DNA of 64,000 bases, from NCBI RefSeq assembly GCF_002192255.1, contig NZ_CP021768.1, positions 2,498,001-2,562,000 of the forward strand, in the 5' to 3' direction. Made by a program: the position numbers and the translations under genes. Source of the DNA: Stenotrophomonas sp. WZN-1 (GTDB taxonomy: Bacteria; Pseudomonadota; Gammaproteobacteria; Xanthomonadales; Xanthomonadaceae). Under the pieces are notes generated by a model, which saw nothing but the letters and a program-made list of their open reading frames with translations, had not been told where the DNA came from and did not search any database. Shown here piece by piece: positions 32,401 to 40,721 of this stretch. Position 1 is the stretch's first letter. Each line of letters opens with the position of its first letter.

Positions 32401-34169
32401 ATGCTGATGGCACGACCGCTCACCGGGTCAGTGCCCTGCGCATAGGTGTGCTTGGTCTGGATGCCGCGGCGATCAGTGTAGGTATCCAGACGCCGGCGGA
32501 AGTCGACACTCTGGTCGTAGTAGGTCCGGCTGACGGTTCCCTGCGAATCCGTCAGGCTGGTCACCTTGCGCGACGGCGCGGTGTCGCCGCCGGGTGTCAG
32601 GGTGTAGTCGGTCTGCCGCCCCAGCGCGTCGGTCACCACCGCACCACCATTGGGGCTGTAGGCCAGTGTCACGCCATCGGCACCGCCGGCATGCTGACTG
32701 GAGATCACACGACCGATGGAGTCATAGGTAAAGGTGCTGTAGCGGCGACCGTCCTCAGCGGTGATGCCGGTCAGGTGCTGGGGGAAGTCCTGGTTCTCGT
32801 AGTGATATGTCCGCACACCACCACCCGCATAGGTCACCGTGGCGACCTGGTTCTGCGGCGTGTAGGTATAGGTGGCGAGCGCAATGCCTTCGACGAGCAC
32901 CGAACTGATCAGCGCCTCATAGTCGTTGGACTGGTAGACGAACTCCAGTGTGCGGCCACTGCTGTGGGTGACCGCCGCAAGGCGGTCGCTGTCGTCGTAG
33001 ATGTAGGTCAGCGACGTGCCATCCGGGAAGCGCTTGGCGGCAAGACGCCCGTCCGCGCCGAAGGTAGAGATGGAATCCGCCGAGTACAGTGTCCAGTTGC
33101 CGTTCTGGACCAGACGGTCACCACTGTCGTCGTCCGCTTCATAGGCTTGGCCGATCTTCTTGAATGCACGCTGGAAACCGGTGCTTTCAATGATGCCCAC
33201 ACTGTCAACGCCATCCAGTGCCAGGTGGGCGCCCAGCGAATGGGTCCAGCCATAACCGAAGCCGCCGGAGGACGTGGAGATGCCAGAGTGGTAGAAGCGC
33301 GTCAGCGCGATCCAGCCCAGATCGAAGTCCGGCGCGATCTCATACTTCTCGCCCGTTTTAACATCACATGGGTTGCCGACATTGCCGTCGCAGGTACCGC
33401 CGTTGGAGGCCGGGTCCTTGTCGGGAATCGGGCTCATGTTCGCAGCTGTGTCGTTGCGGGACATGGGGCAGTTACCGTTGCCGCCGTCCTTGTCGCACTT
33501 TTGCGACTTCGAGGTGATGGTCGCAACGAACTCTTCGCTGACGCAGGCGTTGTGCTTGTTGGACCACTGCGTGAGCGGAATCGGGCAGTTCAAGCGCCGG
33601 GTACGCGCGACCGCAACCGTCCCGGTATACGGGGTGCAGGGCGATTCAGCCGTATTGTTGCCAGCCATTGAAGTCAGATCGTAGTAGCGTGACTCGATGA
33701 CACCTTCCTGATCGGGCGAAGCCGCAAACCAATCGCCAGACGGAGTGACCGCCGCCCCGGGGCACACGGGATTGCTGGCTTGTTGGTCCGCAAGAAAATC
33801 GGCCACCATCGCTTCTTCCGTCGGGAATATGTCACGCCCGATGTAGGACCAGTCCGGGTCGGAGGGCTGCGTCTTCCCCATCCAGTAGGTGATCGACGTG
33901 TTTCCGTTCAAGTCCACGACTTTCGACTTGATCTTGTCGACAGATTGCCAGCCGAACTGGAACTCCGGCGGGAACGGGCTGAGCGCCGGCAGGTTCTTGA
34001 TGGCGGCTACCGCAGCCTGCTGGGTCTTGTATTGCGTCGCATCGCCGCCGGGCTGCGAAATACGCCAGGTAATCTTGCTTTCCTGCGCCTGTGCCACAGC
34101 AGGGGCGATGCAGCCGACGGCAACAATGGTCAGCGCGGCACGCGAGAAGCTCTTCAGTCGTTCCAACAT
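29430..34169 (-). CDS. Secreted Rhs/YD-repeat protein (polymorphic toxin type)
   Basis: The 1579-residue protein has a Sec signal (SFSRAALTIVAVGCIAPAVA) and a DUF6531-like start of the shell (CDVKTGEKYEIAPDFDLGWI, about 270). Dozens of YD repeats of the YxYDxxGR kind follow (for example YAYDALGRLTQTQD). The core ends with DHLGTPRVVIDP, YDPAVGRYSQSDRIGLRGG and DPLGL (1433-1437). The tail of 142 residues after it is new sequence: CPCEC, long glycine-rich hydrophobic stretches and a final CNCK. Rhs shells enclose a toxic tail that is released into a neighbour. No nuclease motif is visible in the tail; a membrane-acting or pretoxin role fits better. No PAAR, so export is by Sec first. Confidence 0.9.
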   Translation of the reverse strand: MLERLKSFSRAALTIVAVGCIAPAVAQAQESKITWRISQPGGDATQYKTQQAAVAAIKNLPALSPFPPEFQFGWQSVDKIKSKVVDLNGNTSITYWMGKTQPSDPDWSYIGRDIFPTEEAMVADFLADQQASNPVCPGAAVTPSGDWFAASPDQEGVIESRYYDLTSMAGNNTAESPCTPYTGTVAVARTRRLNCPIPLTQWSNKHNACVSEEFVATITSKSQKCDKDGGNGNCPMSRNDTAANMSPIPDKDPASNGGTCDGNVGNPCDVKTGEKYEIAPDFDLGWIALTRFYHSGISTSSGGFGYGWTHSLGAHLALDGVDSVGIIESTGFQRAFKKIGQAYEADDDSGDRLVQNGNWTLYSADSISTFGADGRLAAKRFPDGTSLTYIYDDSDRLAAVTHSSGRTLEFVYQSNDYEALISSVLVEGIALATYTYTPQNQVATVTYAGGGVRTYHYENQDFPQHLTGITAEDGRRYSTFTYDSIGRVISSQHAGGADGVTLAYSPNGGAVVTDALGRQTDYTLTPGGDTAPSRKVTSLTDSQGTVSRTYYDQSVDFRRRLDTYTDRRGIQTKHTYAQGTDPVSGRAISIHTVTEAVGLPEQRVVTTARDVETNAVLTTRIGNRETRTSFNTRRQPTTNTVTDIASGQTRITSYTYCEAADVAAAGSCPVEGLLKSVDGPRTDVVDAVTYAYYPADDAGCAANGACSYRKGDLRSVTNALGQTVETLAYDAFGRPLSVKDANGVVTDYTYHPRGWPTSITVRGATTAEDRVTLLSYWPTGQVQKITEPDGSSVSYVYDAALRLTDIEDTAGNTIHYTLDNAGNRLKEDTLDTGGTLRRTLARTFNTLGQLTALKDAGNHATGFAYDANGNPQTVTDALQRVTSQQYDPLNRLAQTLQDVGGVAAEIRSQYNALDQVTQVTDPKGLHTTYAYNGFGDLTGQVSPDSGASSFTVDAAGNRKTATDARGVTATYHYDALNRLIGIAYPDPNLDVGYSYDVAPAACTADERFAKGRLGQVLHANGSTQYCHDRFGQVTRKVQTVNGVASTLRYAYSKSGRLTALTYPDGSVADYVRDIQGRISQIGLTRPGQARQIVVNNVSYAAFGPATGWTYGNGRQLQRPLDLDYRPQAVHDPAAGGLSLGYGYDPVGSITELKNGTGSTVLAKYAYDALGRLTQTQDGATGTPIETYAYDATGNRTALTTSAGTASYTYPATSHRLTAVDGEARNHDAVGNTTSIGSKTFTYNDANRMNAVKQGNAVLESYAYNHRGERVMRTPAGGAAQITLYDEAGQWLGNYAATGQAQQQAIWLDNYPVALINVPSTGVPELAYVQPDHLGTPRVVIDPVRDVAIWEWSNKSEVFGNQIPSADPDGDGVAFELALRFPGQQATDVSGLFYNYQREYDPAVGRYSQSDRIGLRGGISTYGYAGGVPSSLIDPLGLCPCECVDYLGMTFGVADLTFGGLEAVNGAGATIAGVLSLQPEVAIPGFLVMVNGGATAYDGVSAIQTAQDGKERESIYTEVGGELLGPVGAKTGELLSFGLTFSGHLKATRKLLQRVATDKDALDAMKAVKDVSGGSGCNCK

Positions 34170-34476
34170 CCCTGTTCTCCTTCCTGGACGAACACAGCGC
34201 CGGCGGGAACGAGAACGCGGGGGTAGAGCCCCATCACGTCATGCTTCGGATCGTCCCTGGTCCGGAATGCGGCAGTGCCACATGCCGCCTTTATCGTTGA
34301 AGGCGATGACATATTCAAGTTATGCCCTGCGACACCCGTCACATTTCCACCCGCGCGGATTTCAGATCCAGCCGATTACCGCGACAGCTTCCGGAGCAGC
34401 CTGCGGGCAGGAAACACCTGCAACCGCCTGCATCCCTCGCGCATCAGAAGATCCTGGACACCCATGGAACAGGATC
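34170..34476. other. Divergent intergenic region between the Rhs and protease genes
   Basis: This 307-bp gap should hold the promoters of both divergent genes. The open frame running through it on the plus strand is low-complexity shadow. I see no repeat or clear operator. Confidence 0.6.
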
Positions 34477-35418
34477 ATGAGGCGCATTCCCCCGCATCGC
34501 CGTAGCGCACTCGGCACTCGCCGTTGGCGCAGCACTGCCATCGCCATCCTCACTCTGCTGACGCTTCCCCTGGCCACCCTCGCCTCACCCGTGCTGGAGA
34601 GCGCCTGTTCCCTCGCCGCCCGCCCGGGCGAGCGCATCATCGACGTTCCCTTCGACGTCGTCGACGGGCGCATCTATGTGGAGGTGCAGGTCAATGGCAG
34701 CGGCCCGTACCGCTTCGCCATTGATACCGGCGCCAGCGGCATGGCCCGCGCGGACGCCCGCCTGGTCCGTCAACTGGCGCTGCCGGCGGACGCCAGCACC
34801 CGCCACTCCGACGGCGTACAGACAGCCTGGGCCGATACGGTGCGCATCAACGCCCTCGCGCTCGGCGGACTGCGCCACAGCGACGTGACCGCGCGCACCC
34901 GCGACTACAACGCACGGCAATCCAAAGACGCAGCGTTCGACGGCATCCTTGCGCGCGGATTCTTCGCTGATGGCGTGCTGATCATCGATTACCCCCAACG
35001 GCGTCTGCAGTTCCGCCGCGACATCGACCTCCTGCCCGCGCAACCGGACACGCTCGCCTACTCACGCGCCTTCCGCATCCCGGTGACGATTGGAACAGTG
35101 ACCACAGAGGCGCAGCTGGACACCGGCGCCAACGTCGCAATGGTGCTGCCCACTGCACGCTTCCGGCAGGTCGCCGGTACCGCAGTGACCACCGGGGATC
35201 GACTGACCCTCAGCCACGGCGAGGTCGATGGCGGACGTGCACGGCTGGATGTTCCCGTGCTGATCGGTGGCCTGGCGCTGCAGGGGCTGCATGTACGGGT
35301 GTCCGACCGCTATCCGGAAGCGGTGGTGGGCGCCCATGCGCTGCAGGACGCAGTGGTGCTGATCGATCAGCGCAGCCAACAGGTGGCAGTCTGCCCAGGC
35401 AGGCACCACCGCAACTGA
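34477..35418 (+). CDS. Retropepsin-like aspartic protease with two DTG motifs
   Basis: ATG at 34477 after AGGA gives 313 residues. The N terminus has basic residues and a hydrophobic signal (IAILTLLTLPLATLAS). Two active-site motifs follow: FAIDTGASGMA (about 80) and AQLDTGANVAM (about 210), each followed by a segment of the GxxxxxxDGILG type (FDGILARGFFADGVLIID). One chain may thus fold as a two-lobed pepsin-like enzyme, or as two retropepsin-like domains. It should act in the periplasm. Its neighbours give no substrate. Confidence 0.8.
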   Translation: MRRIPPHRRSALGTRRWRSTAIAILTLLTLPLATLASPVLESACSLAARPGERIIDVPFDVVDGRIYVEVQVNGSGPYRFAIDTGASGMARADARLVRQLALPADASTRHSDGVQTAWADTVRINALALGGLRHSDVTARTRDYNARQSKDAAFDGILARGFFADGVLIIDYPQRRLQFRRDIDLLPAQPDTLAYSRAFRIPVTIGTVTTEAQLDTGANVAMVLPTARFRQVAGTAVTTGDRLTLSHGEVDGGRARLDVPVLIGGLALQGLHVRVSDRYPEAVVGAHALQDAVVLIDQRSQQVAVCPGRHHRN

Positions 35419-35419
35419 G

Positions 35420-36049
35420 TCACTGGCGGCGTGCTGCCCGCCATGCCGGCCACGCTTCAGCGATCACGCCCACTGCCGACCTCAGGAACAACAGGGCGAT
35501 CACTGCGCCGACGACAATATCCGGCCAGCCGCGCCCGGTCATCGCCACGCCACCTGCGGCCACCAGCACGCCCAGGTTCGCGGCGACGTCATTGCGCGAG
35601 CACTCGAACGTGCTCTTCATGTTGATGTTCAACCTGCGGAAACGCCATAGCAGCGCCAGGCAGGTGAGGTTCGCCACCAGGGCAATGCCACCGAACACCA
35701 GCATCAGCGTGCTGGACGGTGGCACCCCGTTGACCAGCTTGCCGGTCACTTCGAACACGATGAACACGAAGAAGGCCAGGATCAGCAGGCCCTTGGCCAG
35801 CGCCGCGCCCGCTTCCCAGCGCGCGCCCCGGTTTACCGCCCACAGGCTCAGGCCATAGACGATGGCATCGCCCAGCATGTCGACCGCATCGGCCTGCAGG
35901 GCACTGGATCGCGCGGCAAGGCCCGCGCCGAACTCGATGAAGAACATCGCCAGGTTGATTGCCAGCACCGCCACCAGCACGCGCCGTTGGGCGCTGTGCA
36001 CCGCTATCGATGCCAGCTCCTGGCGTTTGTGGCCGCAGCACTGGTCCAT
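35420..36049 (-). CDS. Cation diffusion facilitator-like metal transporter
   Basis: The ATG at 36049 gives 209 residues (MDQCCGHKRQELASIAVHSA at the start) with five to six membrane segments: LVAVLAINLAMFFIEFGAG, ALQADAVDMLGDAIVYGLSL (the CDF metal-site region HxxxD is here DAVDMLGD), LLILAFFVFIVFEVTGKLVN and others. The C-terminal cytoplasmic domain of CzcD types is absent. It should export a divalent metal. The promoter is a MerR-type element under the divergent regulator at 36134. The N-terminal CCGH may bind metal. Confidence 0.85.
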   Translation of the reverse strand: MDQCCGHKRQELASIAVHSAQRRVLVAVLAINLAMFFIEFGAGLAARSSALQADAVDMLGDAIVYGLSLWAVNRGARWEAGAALAKGLLILAFFVFIVFEVTGKLVNGVPPSSTLMLVFGGIALVANLTCLALLWRFRRLNINMKSTFECSRNDVAANLGVLVAAGGVAMTGRGWPDIVVGAVIALLFLRSAVGVIAEAWPAWRAARRQ

Positions 36050-36098
36050 GGGGGCGCTCCGCCGGGCGCGCCCGGGCTTGAAATGAAAGGGAGCTGCC

Positions 36099-36129
36099 TT
36101 TATCAACCTTGTAGCCCCTACAAGGTCAA
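36099..36129 (-). promoter_or_regulatory. MerR-type promoter with 19-bp spacer and operator dyad
   Basis: On the minus strand, -35 TTGACC (36124-36129) and -10 GATAAA (36099-36104) are separated by 19 bp, the overlong spacer typical of MerR-family activators. The spacer contains a perfect dyad, ACCTTGTAG-CCC-CTACAAGGT (36106-36126). It drives the transporter gene and overlaps the regulator leader. Confidence 0.88.
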
Positions 36130-36133
36130 GCCC

Positions 36134-36544
36134 ATGACAGCTCCACTCACCATCGGCCAGTTGGCCCGCCAGACCGGCACCAAGGCAGAGACCATCCGCT
36201 ATTACGAAAAGATCGGCCTGCTGCAGCCGCCGCTGCGTTCGCACGGCAACTACCGCTGCTACGACGCGCAGGATCAACGACGGCTGGCATTCGTGCGTCG
36301 TGCGCGCGAGCTGGGGTTCGCCATCGAGCAGATCCGCGAGCTGATCGCCTTCGGCGAACAACGCGAGCACCAGTGCAGTTCGGTGGATGACGTGGTGAAG
36401 GCACACATTGCCGACATCGCGCGCAGGATTGCCGACCTGCAAGCGCTGCAGGGCGAGCTGCAGCGGATGATCGGCAACTGCCCCGGCGGGCGCGTGGCCG
36501 ATTGCCGCGTGCTGGAGGCCCTCCAGCCTGCGCCGGCGACCTGA
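36134..36544 (+). CDS. MerR-family heavy-metal regulator (CadR/PbrR/ZntR-like)
   Basis: The 136-residue protein has the MerR DNA-binding head (LTIGQLARQTGTKAETIRYY, then EKIGLLQPPLRSHGNYR), a long dimer helix and metal-site cysteines: one at QCSSVDDVVKAHIADIARRI (start of the helix, near 78) and two in NCPGGRVADC at the C terminus. This three-cysteine pattern fits Cd/Pb/Zn sensors. It is divergent from the CDF transporter and should untwist its 19-bp-spaced promoter on metal binding. Confidence 0.92.
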   Translation: MTAPLTIGQLARQTGTKAETIRYYEKIGLLQPPLRSHGNYRCYDAQDQRRLAFVRRARELGFAIEQIRELIAFGEQREHQCSSVDDVVKAHIADIARRIADLQALQGELQRMIGNCPGGRVADCRVLEALQPAPAT

Positions 36545-36574
36545 GCAGGAACCGCACGCGATTCGGCATCCCCC

Positions 36575-37303
36575 TCAGACGCCGCTCGCTCCCGCCGCCC
36601 GCGCCAGCTCCGCCACCAACGCATCGCCCTTGCGCTCGCTGTAACGATCCACGAGGTAGTCGGCACGGCCACGGGTCAGCAGCGTGAACTTCACCAGTTC
36701 TTCGACCACATCCACCACGCGATCGTAGTAGGGTGAGGGCTTCATCCGCCCGTCTTCGTCGAACTCCTGCCAGGCCTTGGCCACCGACGACTGGTTGGGA
36801 ATGGTCAGCATGCGCATCCAGCGGCCCAGCACCCGCAGCGTATTGACCGTGTTGAACGACTGCGAGCCGCCGCAGACCTGCATCACCGCCAGCGTCCTGC
36901 CCTGGGTCGGCCGCACGCTGCCATCTTCCAGTGGCAGCCAGTCGATCTGGTTCTTGAACACGCCGGTCACCGTGCCGTGCCGCTCCGGGCTGACCCACAC
37001 CTGCCCTTCCGACCAGTGCGACCACTCGCGCAGCCGCTGCACTTCCGGATGCCCCTTCTCCACGCTGTCCAGCAGCGGCAAGGCATGTGGATCGAACACG
37101 CGCGTGTCGCAGCCCAGATGCTGCAGCAGGCGTTCGGCCTCCAGTGCCAGCTTGCGGCTGAACGATTGCGGCCGCAGTGAACCGTACAGCAGCAGGATGC
37201 GTGGTGGCCCCTGGCGTTCGGCGGCCAACCGCTGGTGATCAGGCTGGGGAAGCGAGGCTTCCCTCAGATGGGGCAACGAAGGACTTGTGATCGGCTTATT
37301 CAT
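36575..37303 (-). CDS. arsH: ArsH-type NADPH-dependent FMN reductase
   Basis: The 242-residue flavodoxin-like protein has [20 protein letters not shown] (FMN loop, GSLRxxSxS), [20 protein letters not shown] and [20 protein letters not shown]. ArsH reduces or oxidises organoarsenicals and gives extra arsenic resistance. It is divergent from arsR, with only 17 bp between the two start codons, so both must share a very compact promoter. Confidence 0.93.
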   Translation of the reverse strand: MNKPITSPSLPHLREASLPQPDHQRLAAERQGPPRILLLYGSLRPQSFSRKLALEAERLLQHLGCDTRVFDPHALPLLDSVEKGHPEVQRLREWSHWSEGQVWVSPERHGTVTGVFKNQIDWLPLEDGSVRPTQGRTLAVMQVCGGSQSFNTVNTLRVLGRWMRMLTIPNQSSVAKAWQEFDEDGRMKPSPYYDRVVDVVEELVKFTLLTRGRADYLVDRYSERKGDALVAELARAAGASGV

Positions 37304-37320
37304 TCGACTATTCTAGAAAT

Positions 37321-37650
37321 ATGGAAACATCGAATGCAATCGCTGCGCTCACCGCGCTCGGCCACGCCACCCGCCTGGCGGCCTTCCGCCTGCTGGTCGA
37401 AGCTGGCCCGGCCGGTCGCATGGCCGGCGACATCGCCGCAGCGCTCCAGGTTCCGCCCGCCACCCTCAGCTTCCACCTGAAGGAGCTGGTACAGGCCGGC
37501 CTGGTCGAGAGCGAGAGCCAGGGCCGCCACGTCTGCTACCGCGCGAACTTCAGCGCAATGACCGGCCTGATCGAGTACCTCACGCACAACTGCTGCGCCG
37601 GTTCGCCCAGCGAACAGTGCACGCCGTCGGGCAATCCCTGCAGCTGCTGA
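37321..37650 (+). CDS. arsR: ArsR-family arsenic repressor with cysteine-rich tail
   Basis: The 109-residue winged-helix protein has an HTH at about 35-60 (DIAAALQVPPATLSFHLKEL). It lacks the E. coli ArsR CVCDLC motif in the helix and instead has cysteines at the end: C72, C91, C92, C100, C107 and C109. A C-terminal CC plus C arrangement is the As(III) site in some other ArsR types. It should repress arsH and arsRC-acr3 until arsenite binds. Confidence 0.92.
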   Translation: METSNAIAALTALGHATRLAAFRLLVEAGPAGRMAGDIAAALQVPPATLSFHLKELVQAGLVESESQGRHVCYRANFSAMTGLIEYLTHNCCAGSPSEQCTPSGNPCSC

Positions 37651-37665
37651 TACGGAAACGCCATC

Positions 37666-38169
37666 ATGTCCCGCTCCATCCTGTTTCTCTGCACCGGCAA
37701 CAGCGCCCGCAGCGTGCTGGCCGAAGCCACCCTGCGCGCTTGGGGCGGCGACCGCTTCACGGCCTTCAGTGCCGGCAGCCACCCGACCGGCCAGGTCAAT
37801 CCATTCGCGCTCGCACAGCTTCGCGCCGAAGGCATTCCGGTCGCGGGACTGCGCAGCAAATCCTGGGATGAATTCGCTGATGCCGCCCCCATGGATCTTG
37901 TGATCACCGTCTGCGATGCGGCGGCAGCGCAAGCCTGCCCCGTGGTGTTCGGTGACTTCATCCGCAGCCATTGGGGCCTGCCGGACCCGGCCGAGGCAGA
38001 GGGCAGCGATGCCGACAAGGCCGCCGCCTTCGCCCACGCGCATGCCATCGTGAAGGCACGCGTGCAGGCCCTGCTGGCGCTGCCCGGGCACGTGTGGCAA
38101 GACCGCGGAATGCTGCAGCAGGCGCTGGACCAGATCGGCCATCTGCTGCCGGCAGCGCGCACGCCATGA
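37666..38169 (+). CDS. arsC: Arsenate reductase, low-molecular-weight phosphatase type
   Basis: The 167-residue protein begins SILFLCTGNSARSVLAEATL, where CTGNSARS is the phosphatase P-loop (CX5R type). It also has FSAGSHPTGQVNPFALAQLR and DLVITVCDAAAAQACPV. It reduces arsenate to arsenite, using thioredoxin or a related thiol. It lies 15 bp after arsR and overlaps the transporter gene start by four bases. Confidence 0.94.
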   Translation: MSRSILFLCTGNSARSVLAEATLRAWGGDRFTAFSAGSHPTGQVNPFALAQLRAEGIPVAGLRSKSWDEFADAAPMDLVITVCDAAAAQACPVVFGDFIRSHWGLPDPAEAEGSDADKAAAFAHAHAIVKARVQALLALPGHVWQDRGMLQQALDQIGHLLPAARTP

Positions 38170-39215
38170 GCACAGCGGCACCGATGGGCCTGTTCGAGCG
38201 CCACCTGACGCTCTGGGTCGCGCTGTGCATCGTCGCCGGCACGCTGCTCGGGCACGTCCTGCCCGGTGCCTTCGCCGCTCTGGCGGCGGCTGAAGTGGCC
38301 AAGGTCAACCTGCCGGTGGCGGTGCTGATCTGGCTGATGATCATCCCGATGCTGCTGAGGGTGGATTTCGGTGCGATGCGCCAGCTGGGGCAGCACTGGA
38401 AAGGCATCGGGGTGACGCTGTTCATCAACTGGGCGGTGAAGCCATTCTCGATGGCGCTGCTGGGCTGGCTCTTCCTGCGCCACGTCTTTGCGGATTGGCT
38501 GCCCGCCGGCCAGATCGACAGCTACATCGCCGGCCTGATCCTGCTGGCCGCCGCGCCGTGCACGGCCATGGTGTTCGTATGGAGCAACCTGTGCCGCGGC
38601 GATGCCAACTTCACACTGAGCCAGGTGGCACTGAACGACGCGATCATGGTGGTGGCCTATGCGCCGGTGGTGGCGCTGCTGCTGGGGCTGTCGGCCATCA
38701 CCGTACCGTGGGATACGTTGCTGCTGTCGGTCGGCCTGTACATCGTGGTTCCGGTGCTGGTGGCCGCGTTGCTGCGGCGCTGGCTCCTGTCGCGCCATGG
38801 CCAGCCCGGGCTGCAGGCGGCGCTGCGCCGGCTGGGGCCACTGTCACTGTCGGCGCTGCTGCTGACGCTGGTGCTGCTGTTCGGGTTCCAGGGCCAGCAG
38901 ATCGTGCAGCAGCCGCTGGTGATTGCGTTGATCGCAGTCCCGATCCTGATCCAGGTCTATTTCACCTCCGGCCTGGCCTACCTGCTCAACCGGCGCCTGG
39001 GTGTGGCGCACTGCGTGGCCGGGCCGTCGGCACTGATCGGCGCCAGCAACTTCTTCGAACTGGCGGTGGCGACGGCCGTGGGCCTGTTCGGCGTTCACTC
39101 CGGTGCCGCGCTGGCCACGGTAGTGGGGGTGCTGATTGAAGTCCCCGTGATGCTTTCGGTGGTGAAGATCGTGAACCGGTCGCGCGACTGGTATGAGGCA
39201 CGCGAGCGCGCTTGA
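38166..39215 (+). CDS. acr3: Arsenite efflux transporter, ACR3 family
   Basis: The 349-residue, ten-segment protein has ACR3 features: VNLPVAVLIWLMIIPMLLRV, an early NWAVKPFSMALLGWLFLR, LAAAPCTAMVFVWSNLCRGD (with the conserved cysteine of the transport site) and IGASNFFELAVATAVGLFG. It exports arsenite across the inner membrane. Its start overlaps arsC (ATGA). The operon is thus arsR-arsC-acr3 with arsH divergent. It is often called arsB in annotations, but it is not the ArsB family. Confidence 0.95.
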   Translation: MSTAAPMGLFERHLTLWVALCIVAGTLLGHVLPGAFAALAAAEVAKVNLPVAVLIWLMIIPMLLRVDFGAMRQLGQHWKGIGVTLFINWAVKPFSMALLGWLFLRHVFADWLPAGQIDSYIAGLILLAAAPCTAMVFVWSNLCRGDANFTLSQVALNDAIMVVAYAPVVALLLGLSAITVPWDTLLLSVGLYIVVPVLVAALLRRWLLSRHGQPGLQAALRRLGPLSLSALLLTLVLLFGFQGQQIVQQPLVIALIAVPILIQVYFTSGLAYLLNRRLGVAHCVAGPSALIGASNFFELAVATAVGLFGVHSGAALATVVGVLIEVPVMLSVVKIVNRSRDWYEARERA

Positions 39216-39390
39216 GACGGACACGCCGGAGGCAGCGGCTGGATCGCCCCGTTACTTCCAGCACGTATGAATGGTGTACTACATCACTACATTACCAGCA
39301 CGACCTGTCGCTGGGTCGGCAGGCGGGCCTCGTTCCCATGCCTGATTCATCCAGGAGGGCGGGCGCGCCTCCATGACCCGGAGATGTCGA

Positions 39391-40224
39391 ATGAATCGCA
39401 ACCGAGTGAAGCTGTGGGCGCTGGCGGCGGTCTTCCTGGCCGCGGGCAGCGTATCGGCGCGGGAGATCACGGTTGATCGCGGCGCCTACGCGCTCCAGGC
39501 ACAGGAGTCAGGTAGCGGCGCGGTCACCGTAGTCTTTGAATCAGGGTTCGGCCAGGGTGCCGGCGTCTGGAAGGAGGTGATCACCGGGCTGGGAGAGGAC
39601 TACCACAGCGTCGCGTACGCACGCGCCGGCCTCGGAAAGTCCGGCAGCAATGGCCAGCCCAAGCGCATCGACGAACACCTGGCGGATCTTACTGCCGTCA
39701 TCGATACGCTCGCGCCGGGGCGCAAGGTCGTGCTGGTCGGCCACTCCTATGGTGGACTGCTCGCCACCGAGTTCGCGCGGCGTCATCCCGATCGCCTGCA
39801 GGGCCTGGTACTGGTCGATCCGGCCACGATGGGGCAGCGGCACGCCTTCAGGCAGGCCGATGCCGCACGCATCCAGGCAGACGACACCTCGCTGCGCGCC
39901 ATGCTGCCACCTGCGATGGCCGCCGACTACGCCGTCCTCATCGAGCAGCTTGATGCGCCGGGTGCGCAGACACCTCAGACGATGCCGGATGTACCGGTCG
40001 CGCTGCTCACCGCCACGCAGATCGCCAGCGAACCGCTCTTCTTCGAGGAAACCGCACAGGGCAAGGCTCTCTGGAAGATCCAGCACGCCCTGCTCTTCTC
40101 CGGATTCACCCGAGGCTCGCATCGCTATCTGGACACCGGCCACAACCTCCATCGCGAGAATCCGGCGGCGGTCGTCTCGGCCATCCAATCGGTCTCGGCC
40201 CGCCCTTGGTCGCCAGCGGGCTGA
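39391..40224 (+). CDS. Secreted alpha/beta hydrolase
   Basis: ATG at 39391, after GGAG, gives 277 residues. A signal peptide (LWALAAVFLAAGSVSARE) is followed by an alpha/beta hydrolase fold: VVFESGFGQGAGVWKEV (oxyanion region), VVLVGHSYGGLLATEFARR (nucleophile Ser in GHSYGG), DVPVALLT and a late YLDTGHNLHRENP (catalytic His). The acid residue is unclear. Substrate unknown; an esterase or peptidase in the periplasm is likely. Confidence 0.85.
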   Translation: MNRNRVKLWALAAVFLAAGSVSAREITVDRGAYALQAQESGSGAVTVVFESGFGQGAGVWKEVITGLGEDYHSVAYARAGLGKSGSNGQPKRIDEHLADLTAVIDTLAPGRKVVLVGHSYGGLLATEFARRHPDRLQGLVLVDPATMGQRHAFRQADAARIQADDTSLRAMLPPAMAADYAVLIEQLDAPGAQTPQTMPDVPVALLTATQIASEPLFFEETAQGKALWKIQHALLFSGFTRGSHRYLDTGHNLHRENPAAVVSAIQSVSARPWSPAG

Positions 40225-40323
40225 ACTTCTGTGCATGTGGAACGGCGCTGGAGTGCATTCACATTCCTTGATCCATACTCCGCAGCACCACGCCGCATGC
40301 AGCGGCAAGGCCCGGAGGTTGCG

Positions 40324-40671
40324 ATGAACACTGCACGCTTGTTCGCCATTGCGTTGACCACGGCTGCCGCGCTGGCCGCGGCACCCGCCTTTGCCGATCC
40401 GCCGCACCATGCGCGCGGCAACGGGCCACCGCCGCACGCCGGTGGCCCGCACAACCGTGATGCACCGCCGCCGGGCTGGCAGAAGAAGGCCTGGCGTCGC
40501 GGCGAGCGCCTGCCATGGGCGGAAGTGGACCGCCGCTACTGGGTGGACGACTACGCGCGCTATCACCTGCGCGAGCCGGGCCGCGACCGGCGTTGGGTGC
40601 GCCAGTCCGATAACGAGTACCTGTTGGTGGAGATCGCCACCGGTTTGATCATCGACGCGCTGCATCGCTGA
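40324..40671 (+). CDS. RcnB-family periplasmic protein
   Basis: ATG at 40324 gives 115 residues with a signal (LFAIALTTAAALAAAPAFAD), a His/Pro/Gly-rich stretch (HHARGNGPPPHAGGPHNRD) and the RcnB-like C domain (PWAEVDRRYWVDDYARYHLR, then WVRQSDNEYLLVEIATGLII). E. coli RcnB modulates nickel/cobalt export. No rcnA is nearby; function here may concern another envelope stress. Confidence 0.85.
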   Translation: MNTARLFAIALTTAAALAAAPAFADPPHHARGNGPPPHAGGPHNRDAPPPGWQKKAWRRGERLPWAEVDRRYWVDDYARYHLREPGRDRRWVRQSDNEYLLVEIATGLIIDALHR

Positions 40672-40721
40672 AGCGGCTTGCAGCGTCTCCACACGCGGCG
40701 AATTACCCCGGTGCAGACACC

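Noticed and set aside
30174..33671. 1165-codon plus-strand open frame
   Set aside because: It lies exactly antisense to the Rhs core. Repeated YD codons keep the opposite frame open, and the peptide is low-complexity (VGDAxRIGG-like) with no family match.
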